From IMG/VR virus record IMGVR_UViG_3300011116_000429, positions 1-41,278 of that record: a DNA stretch of 41,278 bases; one strand, written 5' to 3'. Position numbers and translations under genes: made by a program. Shown piece after piece: positions 1-7,811 of the stretch (positions within the stretch are counted from its first letter, which is position 1; the number at the start of each line of letters is the position of its first letter). The notes beneath the pieces are model-generated. The model saw nothing but the letters and a program-made list of their open reading frames with translations. It ran no database searches and was not told where the DNA came from. Origin of the DNA: a virus.

Positions 1-24
1 TAAAACCTAAAGGAGATACAAACT

Positions 25-267
25 ATGGCAATTGACTACTCAGGCCTACTAACGGATGAGCAAAAGCGTTCAATCTTGTCACAAAGATTGACACAGTTTG
101 CCGCAGAAGCATATCAGCACGAGATCAATAAAAAGGTCGCTGATGAATCAGATAATGAAGAGGGCACTAAGTCAGCAAATGATGCTCTTGCAATTCTTGA
201 TTCAGCAATCACAGTTCACCAAGCTGAACTAGCTAAGCTTCCTGCACCAACAGCAGCAGCAGAATAA
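25..267 (+). CDS. small helical protein upstream of tail fibre (unknown)
   Basis: An 80-residue protein whose ATG follows a clear ribosome binding site (AAAGGAGAT) at 9-19. The sequence looks mostly alpha-helical and charged, with no cysteine, membrane segment or signal peptide. It opens with LTDEQKRSILSQRL, which resembles the opening LTNQEKLNIVNQHI of the 72-residue protein at 33551-33769. Both small genes lie just upstream of fibre-like genes, so a fibre assembly helper or a structural adaptor is possible, but this is inference. I do not recognise a named family. The gene is followed by a hairpin at 280-303. Confidence 0.8.
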   Translation: MAIDYSGLLTDEQKRSILSQRLTQFAAEAYQHEINKKVADESDNEEGTKSANDALAILDSAITVHQAELAKLPAPTAAAE

Positions 268-279
268 ATAATGATATTT

Positions 280-303
280 AGCATAGGCCTTCGGGCCTAT
301 GTT
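280..303 (+). terminator. UUCG-tetraloop hairpin, possible weak terminator
   Basis: Arms CATAGGCC and GGCCTATG (extended by a G-T and an A-T pair) flank a TTCG loop closed by C-G, the very stable cUUCGg tetraloop. The sequence after it is TTAAATATATAA rather than a clean T-run, so it may terminate poorly or act as an RNA stabiliser between the small gene and the fibre gene. Confidence 0.6.
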
Positions 304-342
304 AAATATATAAACTATGTCATAAAATAAGAGTGTGAGAAA

Positions 343-3300
343 ATGTCCAGTAAAATTTTATTAAGAAGAGGAACAGCGGCCCAATGGTCTTCCTCTAACC
401 CAATACTTGGCGTAGGCGAATTAGGCATAGAAACAGACACGCTTAAAATAAAAATTGGTAATGGAACTAGTACATGGACACAATTAACTAGTTATGCAAA
501 CGTAACCCCATCTCAATTAACATCTGAAATAAATAATCTTATAAATGCAGCTCCCTCAACTCTTGACACATTAAATGAATTAGCGGCAGCAATAAATAAT
601 GATGCCTCATTTTCAACTACAGTAAATAATCTTTTAACAGGTAAAGTGTCTAAATCAGGCGGAGATACAATTACTCCATCAACTACATCAACAATTGGAT
701 TGACTCTTGCATCTCCCGTAGGCCAGACAGCAAATTTGCTTTATGCAGCAGGTGGAACAAGAATACCTGCAGGCGGCAATTACCTTGTTACTCCAGGATT
801 AACAGTCAGTTATGTTTCTGATTTTAATGCAGGGGCTGCAAATATAACCCCTATCTATGTAAAAGGTGCCGCATCCCAAACTGCTAACTTACAAGAATGG
901 CAAAATAGTGCTGGTAGCGTAATTGCTAAAGTAGATGCTAATGGTTCAGGAACATTTACTGGCTCTGCCAGCACAAATGCTATTTCTGCATACGCTGGCA
1001 CAGGCGGAAGTTTTGCTTTCCAAGGTTTTAATAGTTCAAATGCTTTAACTTCGATTATCTATGGTTCAGGCGAAATATATTCTGCAAGCAATATTTATAT
1101 TCGTGGTGCAGCAAACTATGGCGCTTCAATAAATGTAATAACACCAAGCACATCAACACAGGCAATCATTGTCCGTGGTCGGGCCTCCCAAACCGCAAAT
1201 CTTCAAGAGTGGCAGGATAGTGCGGGAACAATCCTTGCTAGAGTTTCATCAGGCGGAGCAATAGTTACATCAAATGTAGGTGTTTTTGGTTCACAATCCA
1301 ATACACCTAACGCACAATTATATGTCTTATCAAATAGCATTATCTATCCCACATTTGTTGTAAAAGCAATAGCATCTCAGACTGCAAATCTACAAGAGTG
1401 GCAAAGGTCGAATGGGTTAACAGATTTATTAGTGACTAATTTTGGCGCAATTATTAGCGGTGGTGGAACTACAATTGCATCTAACCCAACCATTAATGCG
1501 TATGGAGCCGCAATGGTTATTAATTCGGGTGTCAATACCTATCCAATGCTTATACTTAAAGGCGCAGCCTCTCAAACCGCAAACCTTCAAGAGTGGCAGG
1601 ATAGTGCGGGTATTGTAAATGCTAGAGTTAGACCAGATGGTCAAATAGGTGTTGGCTCAACTCTTATTACTGGTACAAATTTCTTTGTTAATAATACTAT
1701 TTCAACTACAAATGTTGTTGCAACTATCAGAGGCGCAGCTTCACAAACCGCCAACCTTCAAGAATGGCAGAACACTGCAGGTACTATGTTGGCATCCATT
1801 GATTATCGTGGGTATTTCTCACTTCCGAATGGCGTAATACAAAGTTATTATTTTGCACCTGTTGGAAGCGGAACATCAATTCTTACTCTTAATCCGAATC
1901 AACAAATTTTCTTGGGTTCTGGGCCAATAAGTGCCAATGGTTCTACAAGTGCTTACACAGTTTATATTGCAAATTCTACTGCGCCAACTAGCAACCCAAT
2001 TGGCGGAGGAGCATTTTATGTTGAATCAGGTGCATTAAAATATAGAGGTACTTCTAATGCTGCTCAACAAATAATTGGAGCGGATGGTTCTGTATCTTTT
2101 GTATCACCAACCGCCGCAACCGTCGGTTTAATCGTCCGTGGCGCAGCATCACAAACCGCCAACCTTCAAGAATGGCAGAACAGTGAGGGGACTTCACTTG
2201 TTTCTGTAAGTGCTTCGGGAGATATTTTTTCATCTAGCCGAATAATTGGATTTAGATATGGCAGATTCGGAAATGACATATCTTATACCGATGATGCACC
2301 ATTAAGAGTTACTTCAAACGGTGCCTCAACTGTTGTATCTATAATTAAAGGCGCAACATCCCAATCTGCCGACCTGCAACAATGGCAAAATAGTTCTGCA
2401 TCAGTACTTGCTAAAGTAGACTCTTTAGGAAATATTACAGCTACAGATTATAAGCTTTCAAATTCATTATACAGTATTAAAAAGACACTTAAGAAAACTA
2501 TTGATCCTGCACAAAATGCAATAGCAGGAAATACATATGATTTATTTCAAATAGCATTTTCTTCATCTTTGCAAGGAATTTTTACAATGCAGGTAAGTAT
2601 AAGAAATGGCGGGTACGGACAAAGCATGTCTTATACTCTTCCAGTCACATATGTAATGGACTGGTTAGCTCAATATGGAATAACAAACCCATTTACAGAT
2701 TCAACAACATGGGTAGATTTAACACCCATTACATTTGCTCCAAGACATTTAATGACAAATGATTATTTAAAATTCCAGGCTAGAGTTTCGAATAATACCA
2801 TATTTTTTAGAATTAAATTAACGGGGCAGCTAACACTCAACCCATTATTTGATGTATATATTCAGCATAGCGAAGAGTTTGCAAATTCTACAATTACAGA
2901 ATTATCTTCAACAGGAACAGACTTTACAACATCTGGAGTTTTACCAAACTTTTTATCATCAAAAGCTGGAGCAACTTCTATATTTAATCCAGTTACAATT
3001 ACATCAAGTCTTGCATCAACAGTTCCACTAAAAATTAAAAGCGCAACTTCTCAAACAGCCAACCTTCAAGAATGGCAAAATAGTGCTGGGACTGTGTTGG
3101 CTAACATCTACTCTAATGGAACTGCTGGGCTCTATGGTTTAGAAGTATTCACTGGTGGCGCACAAATTACTGGAAACTATGCTAATACAGACACTTTGCA
3201 GGTCAATATTAATGGTGCTGCTCGTAGAGGAATTTTAGTCAAAGGCGCAGCATCACAAACTGCTAACCTGCAAGAGTGGCAGAATAGTGCTGGTACGATA

Positions 3301-4356
3301 CTTGGCGAGGTAGTATACACAGGACAATATGTAAATAGAACTCAGATATACGCAGATAATACACAAAGCGGTTCTTCAGCATTAGTTGCTAAAACAAATT
3401 ATGGAAGCGTTACTCCTTTTGTTGTTCAAGGAGCACCAGATGCACAAACTGCAGATCTTCAAAAATGGATTACTCATAGCGGAACGGTGCTGGCTAAAAT
3501 TACAGGATCTGGTGCATTAGATGTAACAGCAATTACTGTAAATGGCGCAGCATTGGCAGGATATTCTGCACCAACAATTGGATCAACCTCAATTGCATCT
3601 GGTGCAACTGTTACAACTTTGGCTGGATTAACAAGTGTATCTTCTACTTCTTTTGTAGGAGCACTTACTGGAAATGCTTCAACAGTAACTAATGGTGTTT
3701 ATACAAATGCCGCAAATATAATTACAGCAGCAAGCTCTACAACAATTCCAATTATTGCTAAGGCTGCAGCATCCCAAACTGCAGATTTACAACAATGGCA
3801 AAATAGCGCTGGAGATGTTATATCTGCAATTAACTCAAGCGGATTTTTTGCTGGGAATAGTGTTAATCTAGCTAACTTTGGGCAGTTATATCAAGTAGGG
3901 TTAACTGCAAATCAGGTTCCAGTAGTTGTTTCGGGAGCTACTTCTCAAACTGCCGATTTGCAGGAATGGCGAAGTAATCAATCAAGCGCTGCAGTTGCTA
4001 AAATTGATGTAAATGGAAACTTTAAAGGTGGATTAGTTTATGACATAAAAGATCAAACAGGAACATCATATACTTTTGTCTTATCGGATTCAAAAGCAGT
4101 AGTTACGTTAAGTAATGCAAATAATATTACAGCATCTGTTCCTACAAACTCAACAGCATTCCCAATAGGTTCATCAATTACAGTTATTCAGTATGGTCAG
4201 GGACAGGTTACTATTCAAGCTTTAACTCCAGGAACAACTACAATAATTTCAAATGCCGTTACACCTGCTGCCCCTAGACTAAGAGGAATACTATCATCAG
4301 CAACATTAATAAAAGTTAGCGCAGAGGGATGGATAGTTATAGGAGACATATATTAA
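343..4356 (+). CDS. long tail fibre / receptor-binding protein with 12 SQTANLQEWQ repeats
   Basis: A 1337-residue protein. Residues 1-47 (KILLRRGTAAQW ... GELGIETDT ... IGNGTSTW) match the pattern of the N-terminal domain seen in Mtd-like and other phage receptor-binding proteins, which attaches the fibre to the virion. The body carries 12 copies of a motif close to KGAASQTANLQEWQNSAG starting near residues 174, 278, 341, 406, 463, 599, 669, 899, 967, 1029, 1140 and 1197, mostly 57-70 residues apart. A repeat-free block at about residues 700-890 looks like an inserted knob domain. The C-terminal ~90 residues resemble the beta-rich ends of other phage fibres. The start is preceded only by a weak GTGAGA purine run, and a TAAAAT sits at 323-328. 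No signal peptide or enzymatic motif is seen. Role: host attachment, inferred from architecture. Confidence 0.85.
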   Translation: MSSKILLRRGTAAQWSSSNPILGVGELGIETDTLKIKIGNGTSTWTQLTSYANVTPSQLTSEINNLINAAPSTLDTLNELAAAINNDASFSTTVNNLLTGKVSKSGGDTITPSTTSTIGLTLASPVGQTANLLYAAGGTRIPAGGNYLVTPGLTVSYVSDFNAGAANITPIYVKGAASQTANLQEWQNSAGSVIAKVDANGSGTFTGSASTNAISAYAGTGGSFAFQGFNSSNALTSIIYGSGEIYSASNIYIRGAANYGASINVITPSTSTQAIIVRGRASQTANLQEWQDSAGTILARVSSGGAIVTSNVGVFGSQSNTPNAQLYVLSNSIIYPTFVVKAIASQTANLQEWQRSNGLTDLLVTNFGAIISGGGTTIASNPTINAYGAAMVINSGVNTYPMLILKGAASQTANLQEWQDSAGIVNARVRPDGQIGVGSTLITGTNFFVNNTISTTNVVATIRGAASQTANLQEWQNTAGTMLASIDYRGYFSLPNGVIQSYYFAPVGSGTSILTLNPNQQIFLGSGPISANGSTSAYTVYIANSTAPTSNPIGGGAFYVESGALKYRGTSNAAQQIIGADGSVSFVSPTAATVGLIVRGAASQTANLQEWQNSEGTSLVSVSASGDIFSSSRIIGFRYGRFGNDISYTDDAPLRVTSNGASTVVSIIKGATSQSADLQQWQNSSASVLAKVDSLGNITATDYKLSNSLYSIKKTLKKTIDPAQNAIAGNTYDLFQIAFSSSLQGIFTMQVSIRNGGYGQSMSYTLPVTYVMDWLAQYGITNPFTDSTTWVDLTPITFAPRHLMTNDYLKFQARVSNNTIFFRIKLTGQLTLNPLFDVYIQHSEEFANSTITELSSTGTDFTTSGVLPNFLSSKAGATSIFNPVTITSSLASTVPLKIKSATSQTANLQEWQNSAGTVLANIYSNGTAGLYGLEVFTGGAQITGNYANTDTLQVNINGAARRGILVKGAASQTANLQEWQNSAGTILGEVVYTGQYVNRTQIYADNTQSGSSALVAKTNYGSVTPFVVQGAPDAQTADLQKWITHSGTVLAKITGSGALDVTAITVNGAALAGYSAPTIGSTSIASGATVTTLAGLTSVSSTSFVGALTGNASTVTNGVYTNAANIITAASSTTIPIIAKAAASQTADLQQWQNSAGDVISAINSSGFFAGNSVNLANFGQLYQVGLTANQVPVVVSGATSQTADLQEWRSNQSSAAVAKIDVNGNFKGGLVYDIKDQTGTSYTFVLSDSKAVVTLSNANNITASVPTNSTAFPIGSSITVIQYGQGQVTIQALTPGTTTIISNAVTPAAPRLRGILSSATLIKVSAEGWIVIGDIY
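862..3981 (+). repeat. 12-copy dispersed protein/DNA repeat within the tail fibre gene
   Basis: Twelve in-frame copies encode variants of (K/R)GAASQTANLQEWQNSAG. Several are nearly identical at DNA level: 1741-1774 and 2149-2182 share 34 identical bases, and the copies around 1189 and 1573 are close to identical. The linkers between copies are unrelated. The last copy, near 3931, is the most diverged (SGATSQTADLQEWRSNQ). The pattern suggests module duplication and possible recombination between copies. Confidence 0.9.
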
Positions 4357-5309
4357 TGGTTGCATCAATGGGAGCAGTTGCACAATCTAGCAATAAAAGA
4401 CAAAAGGCGTATGTTATTGGTGGTACATTATATTCTTCAGATCCCACTTATTTCTATAGAGCATTTACTGGAGCAGCATTTATGGCCGTATATGGCGGGA
4501 ATATATCAATGGACTATCTTTGGATTTCTGGAGGTGGCGGAGGTGGAGCTTCTGTTCTAAACACTGATTATTTAAGCGGAGGTGGTGGAGGAGGCGGATC
4601 TTTATGGACTGGAACATCACTTTTTTATGGATTAAATCAATACTTAATAGGAGTTGGTGCAGGTGGCGCTGCTGCTACAAGAGGTAGCGCAACAGTTTTT
4701 TATAATTATCCTAGCTCTACAAAAACTATTGCTGGTCAGTTAAATACATTTACTGGGTATCAAGGCGGAGGGTATGGATCAGACAATGCTGGAGCAGGAG
4801 GTGGATCACTACAAGGAAGCGGAGGTGGAGGAATAACTTCTGGTGGAGTTGCATCTAGCGCTTTGTATGGAGGCAATAATGGTGGAGGAGGAGCAGGATA
4901 CGGAGCATCGGGTGGCGGAGGTGGAGCATCATCTGTTGGGGGTTCTGCATCTGGAGCATACCAAGGCGGTAACGGAGCAAATGGAACTAGCTCATATTCA
5001 AGTTGGGGATCAATTACATCAACAGGACAAGATGTAAGCGGAACACGTTGGTTTATAGGAGGCGGTGGAGGAGGAGGTGCAAGTGCTTATGGCGCATCAA
5101 GTCTAGCCACTGGAGGAAATGGCGGAGGTGGAAGAGGCGGTGCAAAAGTAGGCGGTACTGAGTATCCAGCGTTACCAGGATTAGCAAATAGCGGAGGCGG
5201 TGGAGGAGGCGCTGGTGCAACAATGGCAACAACAGCAAATACATTAGGCACAGCAGGAGGAAGCGGAGTTTTAATATTTAGATATTTAAAAAGCAATGCT
5301 ATACAATGA
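4356..5309 (+). CDS. glycine-rich tail protein
   Basis: A 317-residue protein. The ATG at 4356 overlaps the fibre stop (TAATG) and has AGGAGA at 4341-4346; a longer in-frame reading from 4329 is less likely. Many poly-glycine runs of four to eight residues alternate with short Ser/Ala/Tyr segments, and the protein ends in GTAGGSGVLIFRY, the ending typical of the phage glycine-rich domain family whose members often close with GGSGVVIIRY. A poly-glycine sandwich is also known in the gp38 adhesin of Salmonella phage S16, so a fibre-tip adhesin is a reasonable guess. Its position between a long fibre and two further surface proteins supports a role in host contact. Confidence 0.8.
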   Translation: MVASMGAVAQSSNKRQKAYVIGGTLYSSDPTYFYRAFTGAAFMAVYGGNISMDYLWISGGGGGGASVLNTDYLSGGGGGGGSLWTGTSLFYGLNQYLIGVGAGGAAATRGSATVFYNYPSSTKTIAGQLNTFTGYQGGGYGSDNAGAGGGSLQGSGGGGITSGGVASSALYGGNNGGGGAGYGASGGGGGASSVGGSASGAYQGGNGANGTSSYSSWGSITSTGQDVSGTRWFIGGGGGGGASAYGASSLATGGNGGGGRGGAKVGGTEYPALPGLANSGGGGGGAGATMATTANTLGTAGGSGVLIFRYLKSNAIQ

Positions 5310-5683
5310 GTCATTTTGCAGAGATAGATGAAAATAAAAAAGTACTAAGAGTTTTAGTAGGGGATCCAAGTCTTTCAGATGAGGATGCATTAAATTTTAT
5401 GCACAACGCATTTGGTGGTAATTGGCTACAAACATCTTATAACACATTTGCAGGAGAACATAAGCTTAGCGGCAATCCATTTCGTAAAAATTATGCAGGT
5501 GTAGGCATGATTTATAATGAAAGTAGAGATGCATTTTTATATGAACAGCCATATCCTTCATGGATATTAAATGAAAGCACTTGTTTATGGGAATCCCCAG
5601 TATTATATCCAAGTGATGGTAATATGTATGAATGGGATGAAGATTCATTGTCTTGGGTATATAAAGAATCAGAAGGTGTTTAA
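5306..5683 (+). CDS. small conserved tail-associated protein of marine-phage type
   Basis: A 125-residue protein overlapping its upstream neighbour by ATGA. It opens with MSHFAEIDENKKVLRVLV and contains NWLQTSYNT, NPFRKNYAGVG and YPSWILNESTCLWESP, followed by MYEWDEDSLSWV. This layout closely resembles a short hypothetical protein family I know from marine cyanophages and other T4-like marine phages, where it is encoded among tail-fibre genes. Its biochemical role is not known. The aromatic-rich C-terminal half suggests a carbohydrate- or protein-binding surface, which is inference. The stop overlaps the next start (TAATG). Confidence 0.75.
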   Translation: MSHFAEIDENKKVLRVLVGDPSLSDEDALNFMHNAFGGNWLQTSYNTFAGEHKLSGNPFRKNYAGVGMIYNESRDAFLYEQPYPSWILNESTCLWESPVLYPSDGNMYEWDEDSLSWVYKESEGV

Positions 5684-7404
5684 TGTCTTACTACAGAACC
5701 ATATTAGCAGATTTTCCAGTTTCTTATTATACGCTGGACGATCTTAGTTCTGCCTGCCTAGACTATTCAGGAAACAATAATACAGGAACCCTGACTGGAT
5801 CATTTACTTCAAAGATAATGCCGTTAGTATCAGGCGGAGTATATGGAACCCTTATAACAAATTTAACAACAATAGGTTATACGGTTCCAGGAATGGCAAA
5901 TAAGTATTATTCAGATAATCCTTTTACAATTGAAACATGGGTTAAGTTGCCAAATACTAGCTCATCTTTAGTTCCAATTGTTGCAGATACAGCATCTTCT
6001 ATTGGCATATTTTGCCAGAGTGGAGATTTAGTATTTAAGGCGGGAACAAATATAGCTAGATATAAAGTAACTAATAATAAAGCCATACATGTTGTTGCCA
6101 CATACAATAAACAAGGTCTATCAGTTTATATTAATGGTTCTCGTGTTATTACAAAAAGCTTAGATGGTTTTGTTTTTACTAATTCCACCACCGCATTTAC
6201 CACGGGACCATCATTATCAAATAATTATTTTATAATTGATTCGGTGGCATTCTATAGATATACTCTATCTAACTCAACAATTATGTCTCATTACACTGAA
6301 GGTATAAAAGAGTTAAAATATAATCAAATAGTATATCCAGATGGAGGCTATTTGTTTAGTCTACATAGTTCAAAAAATAGACCAGCTTTAAGATACTATT
6401 ATCCAGGAACAAAAGCTTGGACAAAGCTAGCAGATGAAAATGTTGTTGTTTCAAATGATCAATCGTATGTATCTTTTTTACAAACAGAGACTTCTCAATC
6501 AAAAACATTTACTTTTACGGAAACAATTATTGTCCCGCCTTCCTTAAATATAGTCAGCTCTCAATTAGAGTGGGAAGATGATGTTGATAATATATCTGTT
6601 CAGGTAAGCCTAGATGGAACAACATGGCAAAACTGTAAGAACAATAGCCCAATTCCATATTTTAATAAAAATGACGGGACTACAGAAGGATTACTTTATT
6701 TAAAGGTAACAATGACATCTGCAGATACATCTACAGACTTACCAATACTTAAATTCATTTCCCTTGATTTTTTCTCTAATAATGATTTCTACTCAGATAA
6801 CTCTGGAGACAGAATCTATTCTACAAAAGACTATGGGCTATCAAGGTATAATCACCCAATTGTTTCCTATAGCGATTACAATGGATTAAGGATGTATAAT
6901 GGCGGGGGATTCAATGTAGACTCATCAAATTCATTTAGAAGCATAGAAATGATATTTACCCCAGTAAGCGGAGAGAATGTCCTATTTTCAAGTAATACAA
7001 AGATATTTGAATGGGATGGATCTGGAGTAATAAACAAATCTGGAATTTCTGCCATATATGTAAATGGGATAGATCGGACAGCAAGTACTAATATTTCATC
7101 ATTTTTAACTACAGGCGCACCACATCATATTATCCTTGTTTTATCATCAGTTGCAACAAGCAATATTAAATTTAATTATAATCAGGCAGATACCAAATCA
7201 GGAGGCGCAAACATATACAGCAATATTGCTTTATACCCAGAGGTCCTCTCTGGAGTACAGGCTACAAGCCACTACAAGCTCTATACTCGCCAGTATTCTA
7301 TATATGTAGCAGATACCTCACTTCAAGTATCTGAAGCGTCTACAGGCAATGACGGAACTGCGTACTTGATTAATAATACTGAATATCAATCGTCAAATAT
7401 TTGA
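5683..7404 (+). CDS. lectin-like (LamG / concanavalin A fold) tail protein
   Basis: A 573-residue protein starting within the TAATG junction. Residues 1 to about 215 have the LamG pattern: YYTLDD, a DYSGNNNTGTLTG strand, PFTIETWVKLP, VATYNKQGLSVYINGSRV and DSVAFYRYTLSNSTIMSHY. A central part of about 150 residues looks like a beta-sandwich linker (LNIVSSQLEWEDDVDNISVQVSLDG). The last ~200 residues again look concanavalin-A-like (SFRSIEMIFTP ... APHHIILVL ... NIALYPEVLSGVQATSHYKLY), so two lectin-type domains probably occur in one chain. Such domains bind sugars in phage tails, so receptor recognition is the likely job. It closes the adhesin cassette. Confidence 0.8.
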   Translation: MSYYRTILADFPVSYYTLDDLSSACLDYSGNNNTGTLTGSFTSKIMPLVSGGVYGTLITNLTTIGYTVPGMANKYYSDNPFTIETWVKLPNTSSSLVPIVADTASSIGIFCQSGDLVFKAGTNIARYKVTNNKAIHVVATYNKQGLSVYINGSRVITKSLDGFVFTNSTTAFTTGPSLSNNYFIIDSVAFYRYTLSNSTIMSHYTEGIKELKYNQIVYPDGGYLFSLHSSKNRPALRYYYPGTKAWTKLADENVVVSNDQSYVSFLQTETSQSKTFTFTETIIVPPSLNIVSSQLEWEDDVDNISVQVSLDGTTWQNCKNNSPIPYFNKNDGTTEGLLYLKVTMTSADTSTDLPILKFISLDFFSNNDFYSDNSGDRIYSTKDYGLSRYNHPIVSYSDYNGLRMYNGGGFNVDSSNSFRSIEMIFTPVSGENVLFSSNTKIFEWDGSGVINKSGISAIYVNGIDRTASTNISSFLTTGAPHHIILVLSSVATSNIKFNYNQADTKSGGANIYSNIALYPEVLSGVQATSHYKLYTRQYSIYVADTSLQVSEASTGNDGTAYLINNTEYQSSNI

Positions 7405-7469
7405 TTTTTTGTCCAACTCTGCGACAAAAAGCTGGACTTGTGTATGGAATAATGGTAAAATAAATTACT
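7405..7469 (+). promoter_or_regulatory. extended -10 promoter (leaderless) with overlapping inverted repeats
   Basis: TGGTAAAAT at 7453-7461 is an extended -10. Only 8 nt separate it from the ATG at 7470 and there is no Shine-Dalgarno site, so the transcript would start at or next to the ATG. Upstream, arms TTTTTGTC (7406-7413) and GACAAAAA (7423-7430) form a perfect 8-bp inverted repeat, while GTCCA (7411-7415) could instead pair with TGGAC (7433-7437). No good -35 is seen. Confidence 0.55.
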
Positions 7470-7811
7470 ATGGATATCAATCGTATAAATACCAAAGTCC
7501 TTGAAGAAGAATCTACTCTTGGGATATATGTTTGGGAAATGCCAGATGGCAGATGGATTGGAGACGATGATGGCAACTTTCTTTCGGTCACGTCCAAAAA
7601 AGGAAATAGATCCAGAATCGATGCTCTGGCTAGAGAAGTTCGCTCATTCGGTATATATGAAGGCGGGCCTAAATTTCTTTCTGCAAGAAGAAAAATTGAC
7701 GATGAAGAATTCCAACACCAAAAACAAAGACTTGACTGGGGACTAGTTCCAGACCCACTAGATATTGGAAGTTATAAAGACGATATGAAAAAATTAAGGG
7801 GTATGAGATGA
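7470..7811 (+). CDS. conserved hypothetical protein upstream of portal
   Basis: A 113-residue acidic and basic protein without a ribosome binding site; the start is chosen because a -10 lies 8 nt upstream and the residues STLGIYVWEMPDGRWIGDDDGNFLSV begin right after a short lead. It continues with an RIDALAREVRSFGI helix and ends in a region rich in Lys, Asp and Gln (FLSARRKIDDEEFQHQKQRLDWGLVPDPLDIG). The stop overlaps the portal start by ATGA, so it is probably co-translated with portal and may act in head assembly or packaging. I do not recognise a named family. Confidence 0.8.
   Translation: MDINRINTKVLEEESTLGIYVWEMPDGRWIGDDDGNFLSVTSKKGNRSRIDALAREVRSFGIYEGGPKFLSARRKIDDEEFQHQKQRLDWGLVPDPLDIGSYKDDMKKLRGMR

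Noticed and set aside
862-3981. CRISPR-like array because of regularly spaced repeats in the fibre gene
   Set aside because: The repeats are in-frame coding motifs about 170-210 bp or more apart, not short palindromic repeats with 25-40 bp spacers.
4329-4355. Longer start for the glycine-rich protein at 4329
   Set aside because: The extra nine residues are a shadow of the fibre end; ATG 4356 has AGGAGA at the right distance and the usual TAATG overlap.
343-4356. A diversity-generating retroelement, suggested by the Mtd-like N-terminus of the fibre
   Set aside because: No reverse transcriptase, template repeat or adenine-mutated variable repeat is visible in the window; the variable parts look like module differences.
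5087-5314. A Pro/Ala-rich minus-strand frame
   Set aside because: It is the reverse complement of glycine codons (GGA/GGC/GGT) in the glycine-rich protein gene.
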